Position numbers and translations under genes: made by a program. A stretch of 64,000 nucleotides of DNA, taken from positions 1 to 64,000 of the forward strand of contig DYHW01000007.1 in the NCBI GenBank assembly GCA_020723965.1, in the 5' to 3' direction. Positions within the stretch are counted from its first letter, which is position 1, and each line of letters opens with the position of its first letter. This document shows positions 34,040 through 43,148 of this stretch, in pieces. The notes beneath the pieces were generated by a model that saw only the letters and a list, made by a program, of their open reading frames with translations, searched no databases and had not been told where the DNA came from. This stretch comes from Melioribacter sp. (GTDB taxonomy: Bacteria; Bacteroidota; Ignavibacteria; Ignavibacteriales; Melioribacteraceae).

Positions 34040-36133
34040 TTACACAATAGACATTTCTTTTTTCGAACTCCGGGCGACCAGAGATTCAATAACTGCAAGA
34101 ATCAATATAAGAATCAAAAAATGTTTCCATAGCTCCGTTCCGAAACGCGATTGATAAATTACTTTGGAAAAATCATCATTTATTGATAAGGAGAAAAATT
34201 TTTCCGCACGCTGAATTTTGCTAAGATAATCTTCAAACTCGGCTTCAGAAACATATTCTGTAACGGATTCACGTTTATCGTGATTGACTGAAATAAAATC
34301 TAGCAGCTTTCCGCCTGATGTAAATTTGAAAATACCAGGTTCATCTGTGTTTTTATAAGTCAAATAATTTTTGTTGATGAGAGAATCTGCATTAAAATAT
34401 TCTGCAGCGCCGTTTGGTTTTTCAACTTTGATCTGGGGAATAGTGTATCCGCCAATATCAGCTGTTATATCTGTTCCTGTTAAATTATATTGTTCATTCT
34501 GTACATTAGAGGCGCAATGCAAAAGAATTTTATTCATCAAAGGGGAAAAGAGAGATTTCAAAGGGAAATTGCTCCAGCTCAAAGTTAATGAGGAAGCAAA
34601 AGCCAAAATTTTACCCCTGCCTACTTTGTATTCAGAAAGGAACGATGAATTATCTAAAAGAGAAATAATATTTCTGCCGCCTGCGCCGGACGTTGTTTTA
34701 AAGTAGAAATAAATTTCGGGCGATTCGATTTGCGGGTTACTCTTTTCCTCAAATAAATCTCTAAACAGAGGGTTCTGAAAATCAACTTTGCTAAACTGCA
34801 TAATAGATTCAGTTGAATTTAATTTTCCTACAGCGGTTGAAGGAACAGAAATATTAAATGCTCTGCAAACTTGCTGATAATTTTGCAAAGAGCTTTGAGA
34901 GCCGGGCATTAAAATTAAACCGCCGCCATCTTTCACATATGATTTAATGTTATCACCTTCCGGGAAATTTTCTGATCCGATCAAGAAAACGGCATCATAC
35001 TCTTTTAGTTTAAGTGAAGAGAGCTGTGAAAGATACTTCTCGGTTATTTTTATTTTATCTATTGGAAAACCAAGTGCGAGTTTTATGAATTTATTATCTG
35101 CAGAATTGTCTGCAAGGAAAAGAACGGAAAGTTTATTCGGCACATAGACGCTGAAAAATCTTTTATTGTCTTGAAGAATATCGTCTTCTTCCAATTCAGA
35201 AGCGATTTCTACTAAGCCTGTATCTTGAAGCGTAGTTTCGAAAAAAACTTCTCTTGATTCTCCGGCAGGGAGGGAAATGCTTTGTTGTGCGTTTCTTTTT
35301 CCATTAATAAACAATGAAACTATATTGTTATTGACCGGTTGATCAGAATAATTTTTTACTGAAGCGGTAAAGCTGATCTTTTTACTTTTCTCAAAAATTT
35401 GATTGTCCGGCATCAGTTCATCAATTCCGAGATTAAGAGGTTTCTTTTCATTAAGAGCGATCAAATAGAACAACACATTTCCGCTCGAAGTTTTTTTGAT
35501 AGGCGAAAGTTCACTGGATGTATTATAAATTCTTCCTTTCTGCAGGTCGGTTAATAAATAAATTTCTTTATTAAAGTTTTTTGATTGATATAAAACTTGG
35601 GCTGCTTTTTCAATTGCGTTATGCAGAGTTCTGCTTGCAAATGATATTTCGATTTCTTCTATTTTTTTAATCAGTTGTTCTTTGTTTGAAATAGGCGGTG
35701 GAATTTCATTCGATAATTGCCCTACGCCAATTACTGAAATTTCGTCTCCGTCCTGAAAATTATTGAGCAATTTTTTTGCAGCGAGTTTTGCGCGATTGAG
35801 ATAAGAACCCTTATCTGTAACAAGCGACATGCTGAACGTGTTATCAATAATAATTACTGCAGTTGTTTTGGCTGCCGAAGAGCCAAGAGAAACGCTTTTA
35901 ATAGCCGGGCGCGCAAATGCCATAACGAGCAAACTAATTATCATTACACGAATCACGAGAAGCAGCCATTGTTTTAAGACGATCTTTCTAATCTTTGTTT
36001 TCTGCAGTTCTTTTAAAAAAGAAAGAGTGCTGAATTCTACTTTTTTCAATTTACGTAAATTGAAAAAATGCAGAACAATAGGGATTGCAGCGGCGAACAA
36101 ACCAAATAAAAGCAGAGGATTTAGAAATGTCAT
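34040..36133 (-). CDS. BatA/VWA-domain membrane protein
   Basis: Encodes 697 residues. It starts with the aerotolerance-regulator N-terminal signature MTFLNPLLLFGLFAAAIPIVLHFFNLRKLKKVEFSTL, carrying the first membrane segment, and a second segment follows at about 57-75. A VWA-like domain has a degenerate MIDAS DNTFSMS (about 97-103). The long periplasmic part contains a CARDB/immunoglobulin-like region and a GATase-like segment (DAVFLIGSENFPEG). A final membrane helix lies at about 668-686. Its role is envelope or stress related, but undefined. It precedes hflX by 26 nt. Confidence 0.85.
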   Translation of the reverse strand: MTFLNPLLLFGLFAAAIPIVLHFFNLRKLKKVEFSTLSFLKELQKTKIRKIVLKQWLLLVIRVMIISLLVMAFARPAIKSVSLGSSAAKTTAVIIIDNTFSMSLVTDKGSYLNRAKLAAKKLLNNFQDGDEISVIGVGQLSNEIPPPISNKEQLIKKIEEIEISFASRTLHNAIEKAAQVLYQSKNFNKEIYLLTDLQKGRIYNTSSELSPIKKTSSGNVLFYLIALNEKKPLNLGIDELMPDNQIFEKSKKISFTASVKNYSDQPVNNNIVSLFINGKRNAQQSISLPAGESREVFFETTLQDTGLVEIASELEEDDILQDNKRFFSVYVPNKLSVLFLADNSADNKFIKLALGFPIDKIKITEKYLSQLSSLKLKEYDAVFLIGSENFPEGDNIKSYVKDGGGLILMPGSQSSLQNYQQVCRAFNISVPSTAVGKLNSTESIMQFSKVDFQNPLFRDLFEEKSNPQIESPEIYFYFKTTSGAGGRNIISLLDNSSFLSEYKVGRGKILAFASSLTLSWSNFPLKSLFSPLMNKILLHCASNVQNEQYNLTGTDITADIGGYTIPQIKVEKPNGAAEYFNADSLINKNYLTYKNTDEPGIFKFTSGGKLLDFISVNHDKRESVTEYVSEAEFEDYLSKIQRAEKFFSLSINDDFSKVIYQSRFGTELWKHFLILILILAVIESLVARSSKKEMSIV

Positions 36134-36187
36134 ATTATTTCAAACAAATAAATGTTCTTATAAATACAAATGTTTCAAATTAGCAAA

Positions 36188-37312
36188 TCAGCGGTTATTT
36201 TTTTGTGCAGCGCGGAAATAAATTTCAATAAGTTTATCAGTGTAAATCTCTATATCGAACATTTCAACAGCGCGCTTTCGCGAAGCAGAGCCAAAATTTT
36301 TACGAAGCTCCTCAGAAATAATTAACCGTTCAATTTTTTCCGCAAGATCAACAGCATTCTGGTTCTCAAAAAGAAAAGCTGTTTCGTTATCAACAGCAAT
36401 TTCCAAAACAGCGTCGGAATTTGAACATACTGCGGGCTTGCTCATGCTCATTGCTTCAACAAGGGTTAAACCAAATGCTTCTGCATGAGAAGGGAAAACA
36501 AAAATATCGAGCGCGCCAAGAATTTCAGGCGTATCATTTCTATACCCAGTAAAAATCACTTTGTTGGTTATACCAAGCCGCGAGGCAATCGATTTTATTT
36601 CAGCCGCATAATGGTCTTCGCCTCTACTTGCCTCTCCAACGACCATAAATTTTATATTCTGCCATTTGCTTAATAATATTTTAGCGGCATGTAAAAACTC
36701 TTCGTGTCCTTTCCCGGGGCTGAATCTCCCCATCATTCCAATTAGCAATTCTTCATTTCTTATTCCGAATTCTTTCCGGATACCGCTTCCATTCACGCTG
36801 GACGGATCAAACTTTTTCGTATCTATTCCGTTATAAAGCAATAAGATTTTTGCTTCGTTAAGCGGAGTTGTATCTAAAAGATTCTTTCGAATTACACTGC
36901 TTATTGCGATAGCATAATTTACCCTGCTATAAAGCCGTCTGTGAAAAAAATCTTTTTTTATAATGAATGACCCAACATGTTTAGTAATAATAAGGGGCGT
37001 ATCAAGAGTTGCGAGTTTTAATGCTGGGACCAAATGCCACAGGTCTTTCGATAAGCCTGAATGAATGATACTAAAATTTTCATTTCTTAGAAGTTTTGCA
37101 AGGCGTATCGTTTCTTTCGGATGAAGGTAATTAGAAAAAGCAAATGTATGCGTCTTGATGCCTGTTTTTTCAGCTTCTTGATGAGTGCGTGTGTTTGGCA
37201 TAGATAAATATTCAACCTCTACTTTTTTATTAAGAAGCTGTTTTGCGGTTGTGAGCGAAAACATTTCTAACCCGCCCCAAGAGGCAGAAAGACAAGTGAT
37301 CAAAATTTTCAT
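36188..37312 (-). CDS. Family 4 glycosyltransferase
   Basis: Encodes 374 residues with a GT-B fold. N-terminal SASWGGLEMFSLTTAKQLL is the acceptor-side glycine loop; the C-terminal domain has LIGMMGRFSPGKGHEEFLHAA and the E(x7)E-type donor motif in HAEAFGLTLVEAMSMSKP. It transfers a sugar from a nucleotide sugar to an unknown acceptor, probably a lipid-linked or surface glycan. Its start overlaps the SpoIID-domain gene by ATGA, so the two are translationally coupled. Confidence 0.9.
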   Translation of the reverse strand: MKILITCLSASWGGLEMFSLTTAKQLLNKKVEVEYLSMPNTRTHQEAEKTGIKTHTFAFSNYLHPKETIRLAKLLRNENFSIIHSGLSKDLWHLVPALKLATLDTPLIITKHVGSFIIKKDFFHRRLYSRVNYAIAISSVIRKNLLDTTPLNEAKILLLYNGIDTKKFDPSSVNGSGIRKEFGIRNEELLIGMMGRFSPGKGHEEFLHAAKILLSKWQNIKFMVVGEASRGEDHYAAEIKSIASRLGITNKVIFTGYRNDTPEILGALDIFVFPSHAEAFGLTLVEAMSMSKPAVCSNSDAVLEIAVDNETAFLFENQNAVDLAEKIERLIISEELRKNFGSASRKRAVEMFDIEIYTDKLIEIYFRAAQKNNR

Positions 37313-38646
37313 GAATAAACTTTATGAATTGTTGCAGTTCGGAAATAATGAGCAAGGATTTCATCAAAAGAATAACCGCGCCAGGCCATTACTGCGGCTC
37401 CGATCTGGCACAATCCAACTCCGTGTCCCCAGCCAGCGCCTTGCAAAATAATATTTTGCGGAACACCGTTGACAATGTTTTCTTTTGTTACAACAAATGC
37501 AGAACTATATAAATGAGATTGCGAAAGAGTTCTTCTTATTTCTAATTCTTTTCCGATAACTAAGGATCTTTTAGTCCCGATAATTTTAAGTTTTATTATG
37601 CGCGCAGAATTGCCGCGTTTAACGGCAACTAAATCTTTAATAGAGCCAAAATCAATTCCGCTCTTTGTTTTTATCAGCGCTGCAATTTCTTCTTGAGCGT
37701 ATTTAATTTGCCAGCGAAAGAAATCATTTGTTGGTCTATCGAAGTCAACTAAAATTTGCGATAAAACTTTTCTCTCTGTTGTATTGCAAAATGCAGTTGG
37801 ATTACCTCTTATCCATCGCACTGCAAATCTTTCTTGCGTTAAATCCAATTCATCATCGGCAAGTTCAAACTTATTATCAACAATGGAGGATAAATATTTG
37901 TGAGGAACAGATTCCCAAACATTTTCGAAAGCTTCTGTAATACCGCCGCAGCATTTAGAATAACGTGCATCGCAAATGGAGCCGTTGTATGTTAAAACTA
38001 AACCGCGCGTTTGTATAATTGCAGAAACTGAATTATCATTAGTAATTCTTTGCACGCCTTGATAACGCTGGCAATGATCATCGGCGCAAAAATCATAATT
38101 AGTATGGTCTTCTCTGTTATACCATCGAATGATTTCCTCTTCGGATTGAATTTCGTTTATCGACTTAGATGTTGTTATCTCTTTCTTTTTATCAAGTTGC
38201 GCAAGCAGCCAGCTGCGGGAAACGATAGCATGAGCTTTGAGAAATTCGAGCGATGAATTAGGGCTCATCTCAGAAGAGATAACGCTTGTTAAATATTCTT
38301 CAAGCTGAAGAATGTTGATTGCTGTAATAGAGTCTTTTTCTTTTATCAGCTTTAATTGTCCGCGGAAACGCTGATTCTCTTTTTTCTGCCAATGAAAATT
38401 TTTACCTATAATAACGTCGCGTAAAAGAAACGATTCTGTTTCAAGATCGTTCGGTATAAAAATGATCTCTTCGGCAGAAAAAATTTCATTTGACTCATAA
38501 CAAATTGTTATACGCCCATCCTTCAATTTAGCTTTGAGTTTGCCGCTTAATTTTTTTTCAAAGCCCTTGATAGCAAACTCGCCGTACAAATCGAATCGAA
38601 CTTCTTTATCAGAGACTATCCCTATGCTAACAACTGGTTCATTCAT
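37309..38646 (-). CDS. SpoIID/LytB-domain protein
   Basis: Encodes 445 residues. The SpoIID core is clear: LEEYLTSVISSEMSPNSS with the catalytic-type Glu, LKAHAIVSRSWLLAQ, and the C-terminal GAGWGHGVGLCQIGAAVMA. Also CDARYSKCCGGITEAF. SpoIID proteins are lytic transglycosylases acting on stripped peptidoglycan in spore-formers; here the organism is not expected to sporulate. No signal peptide or membrane segment is visible at the chosen start, which is odd for a peptidoglycan enzyme. It is coupled to the following glycosyltransferase. Confidence 0.85.
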   Translation of the reverse strand: MNEPVVSIGIVSDKEVRFDLYGEFAIKGFEKKLSGKLKAKLKDGRITICYESNEIFSAEEIIFIPNDLETESFLLRDVIIGKNFHWQKKENQRFRGQLKLIKEKDSITAINILQLEEYLTSVISSEMSPNSSLEFLKAHAIVSRSWLLAQLDKKKEITTSKSINEIQSEEEIIRWYNREDHTNYDFCADDHCQRYQGVQRITNDNSVSAIIQTRGLVLTYNGSICDARYSKCCGGITEAFENVWESVPHKYLSSIVDNKFELADDELDLTQERFAVRWIRGNPTAFCNTTERKVLSQILVDFDRPTNDFFRWQIKYAQEEIAALIKTKSGIDFGSIKDLVAVKRGNSARIIKLKIIGTKRSLVIGKELEIRRTLSQSHLYSSAFVVTKENIVNGVPQNIILQGAGWGHGVGLCQIGAAVMAWRGYSFDEILAHYFRTATIHKVYS

Positions 38647-38737
38647 ATATATAATAGATTGGAAAAACTCGAACGAAATATAACAATGGAATATCTAATT
38701 AGATAGAAGAAGAAAAAAGCAATTGCTAATTAGATTT

Positions 38738-39037
38738 CTATTCTGTGGAAAACCATTTGCTTAATATCTGCTGGTAACTTTTGGGGTTGAACTCGATATA
38801 ATTGTAATTGGCAGCATTATTAAGCGAATAAGGATCACTTAAAAAGAACTGCATAATTTCTTTGAGCGAATTTGCTTTTGCAATAACAATTCCGCCTGTC
38901 CGCGGAACTTTGGGTCCCGAAAGGAGCAAAATTCCTTTTTGATAACCTGTCTGAAGAAATTCTCTGTGGCTTTGTGTCAACTCTTCTATTTTTTCAATTG
39001 GTGCTTTGTAAATTATTTCAACAAGGAAATGTTTCAT
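38738..39037 (-). CDS. YciI-like protein
   Basis: Encodes 99 residues of the YCII-related ferredoxin-like fold: MKHFLVEIIYKAPIEKIEEL, the conserved HREFLQTGYQKGILLLSGP and the FFLSDPYSLNNAA region. The His (RxFL context) and Asp of the family are present. Members may be small enzymes or ligand-binding proteins, and the role here is unknown. Monocistronic; short A/T palindromes occupy the 91-nt gap downstream. Confidence 0.82.
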   Translation of the reverse strand: MKHFLVEIIYKAPIEKIEELTQSHREFLQTGYQKGILLLSGPKVPRTGGIVIAKANSLKEIMQFFLSDPYSLNNAANYNYIEFNPKSYQQILSKWFSTE

Positions 39038-39127
39038 ATTGCCATTTTTATGTGGTCGAAAAATTCAAAAAAATTTTGCGCAAACATAATGAATAACTCT
39101 TTAGCTGTTTGCGGCTAAGATAAAGGT

Positions 39128-41515
39128 TTATTTTACTTCCAATAATTCAATCTCATAAACCAAAGATGTGTTTGGAGAAATTACAAATCTTTTTTTCCCT
39201 TCAATTTGTTTACCGTAAAATCCGGTTAAGCCATAAGCAAGATTAGATTGCACAATTACAGTACGTTTTTCTCCGGGTTTCATGTCAGAAAGCGTTTCGT
39301 CAATACCCGGGTTGATCTTTGTTTTTCCCACTTCATAAATAAATTCTTCAGGGGCTTCAAGAGAGTTTGGCTTTCCTGCATCTGCAGCGCTGACAAATTC
39401 TTTACCATCAATCAAAAAATTTCCTTTGTAAATTACTTTTAGCAGAGCCCCGTGATTTGGTTTATTGCCGTATCCTTCTTTAGAAATAATATACCTAACT
39501 CCACTCTGCAATGATTGTGCATTTGGATAATTACTATGAATGAGCTGCTCTTCTTTCTTTAAGCGTTTTTCTTCTTCGAGCTTAATTTTTTCTTTTGCAA
39601 TAGAGACCATCTTGTTGAATATTTCAGTATTCGGTCTGAAAAAATTTGCCTTTTCACCGATTCTTATAATGCTTACGCTTTTTATAGTATCGCCCTGGAC
39701 AATTTTATTTACAACATCCATTCCTTCAACAATAGAGCCGAAAAGCGTGTAGTTGCCGTCAAGATAAGAACGATCGGCAAGAGTAATGTAGAACTGACTT
39801 CCATTTGTGTGTGGTCCGGCATTTGCCATTCCAAGCATACCGGCTTTGTTATGGCTTAAGCCGTTAATGATTTCGTTAGGAAATTGATAGCCGGGGCCCT
39901 CAGTTTCTTTTCCATTATTCGGTTTTCCGGCTTGAATAACATGTCCGGCTGCCACACGGTGCCAAATACTTCCGTTGAAATATGGTTTACCTTCTGGCAA
40001 TGCTTCATTCTTTATTGTTCCTTCTGCTAGCCCAACAAAATTTGCGACTGTCATAGGTACATTTTCATACTCTAAGCTGAGAGTAATTCTTCCTTTATTC
40101 GTGTTAAGGTCTGCATAAATTCCATCGGGCAGAAACGCATCTTTACGCTGAAGGATTTCATCTAAATTAGCAATACCGTAGGCAATCAGAGCAATTTTTA
40201 TAGCGGCATCTTCCTGCGCATCTGGAATTACTTCATTGTAAGTATCAAGCGTTGTATGCCATGTTTTTCCATATTGATGCGGACCTTCTGAGCGGAAATA
40301 AGGAGTAGGAACTCCTTCCATCAAAAAGGAAAAACTATCAGTCCCGCCGCGTCCTGCTTTTCGAAATTTTCCCGTCTCTATTAGCTTAAATGGATATTTA
40401 AGGTTGGCGGATTCTATTAGATTCACAATTTTTTTAAGATCATCCATCATGGCAGTTGGCGCTGCTAAACCAACAATTGGATTTGTGCCAAAATCTTTAT
40501 TAAGCATAGCGGAAATTTTAGGGAGTTTATCCTTATTCCTGTTAACCCAAGAGCGTGAACCAACTAAACCTCTTTCTTCAGCGGCATAAAGGTGAAGCAT
40601 AATTGTTCGTTTCGGTTTTGCGTCGGCTTTCATCAGCAGGCGTACTGCCTCCATCATTGGCGAAACGCCGGAGCCATTATCGATCGAGCCAGTCGCTCCA
40701 TCGTACGAATCTAAATGAGCGCCAAGAATAACATATTCATCTGGATATTGAGAGCCCGGTATTGTTGCAATTACATTATGAAATTTTACAGGACCAGGTT
40801 TGAAAAAATTGCGAATGTCGAATTCAAGAATTACCTCTTCACCTTTTTGAAGGAGAGATTTTATTTCATTGAATTGTGTATCAAGCAATTTAATATCCGG
40901 AAGAGAAGGAAGATTTTCCCAAGAGTTCACAGAGCGAGAATCAAGAAGTGAAATGGGAGCTTTAGAAAGTTGGATTGTGCCGAGAGCTTCTGCTTTTAAA
41001 AGTGTTCTTGTGAGAAGAACAACAGAATCACGGTCGCGAGCCCAGCCTGTATTTTCTCCATCAATTAAAACCCAGGCGCCTTTAATTTTATTTTTAATCG
41101 AATCGGACAGCATATTATTTGAGGGCATTGTTACAACAGCTCCTCGCTGAATGCCTTTTGTGCCTGCTGTGTAAGAGGGCGTTCCAAATTCAAGAAACAT
41201 CTCCTTTGGTTTGATCATCTTGCCAAACCAAGGACCGCGATTAAATCCCACCGGAACTTCGCCGACTTCATCAAGTTCTACCTTTAGTCCCCAACTTAGT
41301 AATTCTTTCGAAACCCAATTTACAGCGTTTATAAATGCATCGGACCCAATCGGTCTTCCTCCAATTCTATTGGATAGAAAATCTTGATGACTCATTGTTT
41401 GATTATCTTTCTTTCCGGTCTCAATTATTTTTTGAACTACCGGGTCTTGCTGCGGCAATACAGTTGCTACTAAAACAAAAAAAGAAAAAAGTGATAGCTG
41501 CAATAGGCGTTTCAT
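39128..41515 (-). CDS. Exported fusion of M28 metallopeptidase, cyclophilin PPIase and FKBP-type PPIase
   Basis: Encodes 795 residues. Signal peptide about 1-22. Residues about 25-455 are an M28 Zn aminopeptidase: GAHLDS (His267), DNGSG (Asp279), Glu313-Glu314, Asp341 and His420. Residues about 464-622 are a cyclophilin (FNGSIWHRV, NAGPHTNGSQFYITL, LDGNYTLFG). A charged helical linker (633-658) leads to an FKBP domain at about 670-795 (LLKVIYKGNF, MKPGEKRTVIVQSNLAYG, LVYEIELLEV). One polypeptide thus combines peptide cleavage and two unrelated prolyl isomerase folds, probably in the periplasm. All key residues appear intact. It starts 35 nt after queD. Confidence 0.92.
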   Translation of the reverse strand: MKRLLQLSLFSFFVLVATVLPQQDPVVQKIIETGKKDNQTMSHQDFLSNRIGGRPIGSDAFINAVNWVSKELLSWGLKVELDEVGEVPVGFNRGPWFGKMIKPKEMFLEFGTPSYTAGTKGIQRGAVVTMPSNNMLSDSIKNKIKGAWVLIDGENTGWARDRDSVVLLTRTLLKAEALGTIQLSKAPISLLDSRSVNSWENLPSLPDIKLLDTQFNEIKSLLQKGEEVILEFDIRNFFKPGPVKFHNVIATIPGSQYPDEYVILGAHLDSYDGATGSIDNGSGVSPMMEAVRLLMKADAKPKRTIMLHLYAAEERGLVGSRSWVNRNKDKLPKISAMLNKDFGTNPIVGLAAPTAMMDDLKKIVNLIESANLKYPFKLIETGKFRKAGRGGTDSFSFLMEGVPTPYFRSEGPHQYGKTWHTTLDTYNEVIPDAQEDAAIKIALIAYGIANLDEILQRKDAFLPDGIYADLNTNKGRITLSLEYENVPMTVANFVGLAEGTIKNEALPEGKPYFNGSIWHRVAAGHVIQAGKPNNGKETEGPGYQFPNEIINGLSHNKAGMLGMANAGPHTNGSQFYITLADRSYLDGNYTLFGSIVEGMDVVNKIVQGDTIKSVSIIRIGEKANFFRPNTEIFNKMVSIAKEKIKLEEEKRLKKEEQLIHSNYPNAQSLQSGVRYIISKEGYGNKPNHGALLKVIYKGNFLIDGKEFVSAADAGKPNSLEAPEEFIYEVGKTKINPGIDETLSDMKPGEKRTVIVQSNLAYGLTGFYGKQIEGKKRFVISPNTSLVYEIELLEVK

Positions 41516-41550
41516 GTGTATAATAACTCCTTACATTTCAATGATGTTTA

Positions 41551-41964
41551 TTAAATAACTTCTTCTTCTTCTGCATAAGTGTTTTCTGTTTCAAACACTC
41601 TAACTTTTAGCGCTCTAATATTACTTGGCAAATTTGAGGACCTAATTTTACCGAGCAGATAGAGACAGATATTTTCTGCTGTAGTTTCAAAATCGACAAC
41701 AATTTTACGAGAGTTAAGTTTATCCAGCGCTTCAATCAACTCATTATCATCTTTGCAGACCATAAAAGAATGATCAAGCTCATCGATTATCGGTTCTATT
41801 ACAGCTTTAACGTCATAATAATCTAAAACCATACCATTTGCATTTGGATCGCCGCTTAGTTCAACCATACATTTATAAGAATGCCCGTGCAAATTTTTAC
41901 ACTTGCCGGCGTGGTATCTTAGACGATGCCCCATTTCCCAATAAAACTCTTTTGCAATTTTCAT
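41551..41964 (-). CDS. queD: 6-carboxytetrahydropterin synthase QueD
   Basis: Encodes 137 residues from the ATG at 41964 (AAAAGGTG upstream); the longer open frame is not used. It converts 7,8-dihydroneopterin triphosphate to 6-carboxytetrahydropterin in queuosine synthesis. Zinc ligands are in GHRLRYHAGKC and NLHGHSYKC, followed by the catalytic DELDHSFM and the terminal ETENTYAEE. TAATG links it to queE upstream. Confidence 0.93.
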   Translation of the reverse strand: MKIAKEFYWEMGHRLRYHAGKCKNLHGHSYKCMVELSGDPNANGMVLDYYDVKAVIEPIIDELDHSFMVCKDDNELIEALDKLNSRKIVVDFETTAENICLYLLGKIRSSNLPSNIRALKVRVFETENTYAEEEEVI

Positions 41965-42602
41965 TAAACACCTTTTGTAGTTGGTTCCCAAATAATTTTA
42001 TGCATTTGCAATTGAAACCGTACCATTAGTTTATCATGTAAAATCCATTCAACAAGTTTAGCTGGTTCTAGCTGCCCGAATACAACTGAAAATAGAACTG
42101 TGCACTTATTGGCTAAATTATATTTTACTATTATTTCTTTTGCCCATTGGTAATCATCGAGCGTTCCAATTACAAATTTGATTTCGTCATTCGGTTTTAT
42201 GAAATCAATATTCTCATAAAGGTTTTTTTTCATCATTTTGCTGGATGGACATTTGAGATCAAGAATGATCATTACACGATGATCTATATCTTTGATTGGC
42301 AGACTTCCTCCTGTTTCAAGCATCACGTTAAATCCTTCGTCGCACAATCTCTTCATTAGTTGTAAAGATTCGCTTTGAACTAAAGGTTCGCCGCCGGTAA
42401 TTTCAACTAACTTGCAATTGTATTTTCTTACTTCGTCAATAATAGAATCTATTGCCATATCAGTTCCATCGTAGAATGCGTATTCGGTATCGCAGTATGA
42501 GCAGCGAAGATTGCAGTAAGTAAGCCGCACAAAAACAGTAGGGAGCCCGGCTTTTGAACTTTCTCCTTGTATTGAATAGTATATTTCATTGATTTTTAAC
42601 AT
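41964..42602 (-). CDS. queE: 7-carboxy-7-deazaguanine synthase QueE (radical SAM)
   Basis: Encodes 212 residues. The radical SAM cluster motif C-x3-C-x2-C is TYCNLRCSYCD near the N-terminus; YYSIQGESSKAG and EITGGEPLVQ are family hallmarks. It makes CDG from carboxytetrahydropterin, the step after QueD. The stop codon shares one base with the queD start. No preQ1 riboswitch was recognised upstream. Confidence 0.93.
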   Translation of the reverse strand: MLKINEIYYSIQGESSKAGLPTVFVRLTYCNLRCSYCDTEYAFYDGTDMAIDSIIDEVRKYNCKLVEITGGEPLVQSESLQLMKRLCDEGFNVMLETGGSLPIKDIDHRVMIILDLKCPSSKMMKKNLYENIDFIKPNDEIKFVIGTLDDYQWAKEIIVKYNLANKCTVLFSVVFGQLEPAKLVEWILHDKLMVRFQLQMHKIIWEPTTKGV

Positions 42603-42759
42603 AAAAATAACCAGTTAATAAAGAGGCGCAAAAATAATAATCCTTTTAATAATCAATCAACAACTTAAAATTTACTTTTGTTAACAAGCTGATAAAACCA
42701 AATTTGTGCGTAACTGTTTGTAACTAAGCAAGTTTAAAAAGCAAATCAATCAGCTAGGT

Positions 42760-42788
42760 TTGATTTGTAAAGGGTTCTATGCTATATT
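42760..42788 (+). promoter_or_regulatory. Probable sigma-70-type promoter of rpsT
   Basis: TTGATT (42760-42765), a 17-nt spacer, then TATATT (42783-42788), 36 nt before the rpsT start codon. The spacing is ideal; agreement with consensus is 4/6 and 5/6. Confidence 0.55.
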
Positions 42789-42823
42789 TACGCACAATTT
42801 TTAACAATACTTAGGTCTATTTA

Positions 42824-43084
42824 ATGGCGCACCACAAATCAGCTAAAAAAAGAGTAAAACAGAGCAAAAAGAAAGCTGAAAGAAATAAAGCGGCTTTATC
42901 GAAAGTAAAAACTCTTGTTAAAAAAGTTTACGCAGAAGAAGATAAAACAACAGCGGAAAATTTCTTAAAAGAAGCTGTTTCAGCTCTCGATAAAACTTCA
43001 GCAAAGGGGAGAATTCATAAGAACACAGCGGCACGTAAAAAATCTGCCCTCACTAAACACGTTAATAAATTAGCTGTTGCTTAA
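42824..43084 (+). CDS. rpsT: 30S ribosomal protein S20
   Basis: Encodes 86 residues, highly basic: MAHHKSAKKRVKQSKKKAER at the start and TSAKGRIHKNTAARKKSAL near the end, the typical S20 sequence. It binds 16S rRNA in the small subunit. It is monocistronic, with its own likely promoter and terminator, between divergently oriented queE and the convergent nucleotidyltransferase gene. Confidence 0.96.
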   Translation: MAHHKSAKKRVKQSKKKAERNKAALSKVKTLVKKVYAEEDKTTAENFLKEAVSALDKTSAKGRIHKNTAARKKSALTKHVNKLAVA

Positions 43085-43111
43085 TACTTATGCTGGTTAC
43101 AATTTATTCGT

Positions 43112-43148
43112 AAGGCGGTTCTCGAGATTATTCGGGCTGCCTTTTTTT
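43112..43148 (+). terminator. Rho-independent terminator after rpsT
   Basis: AAGGCGG and CTGCCTT form the stem (one mismatch) around a loop containing CTCGAG; TTTTTTT follows. It ends at the stop codon of the convergent gene. Confidence 0.8.

Noticed and set aside
42603..42759. preQ1 riboswitch upstream of queE
   Set aside because: No recognisable aptamer core or pseudoknot pattern in the 5' region.
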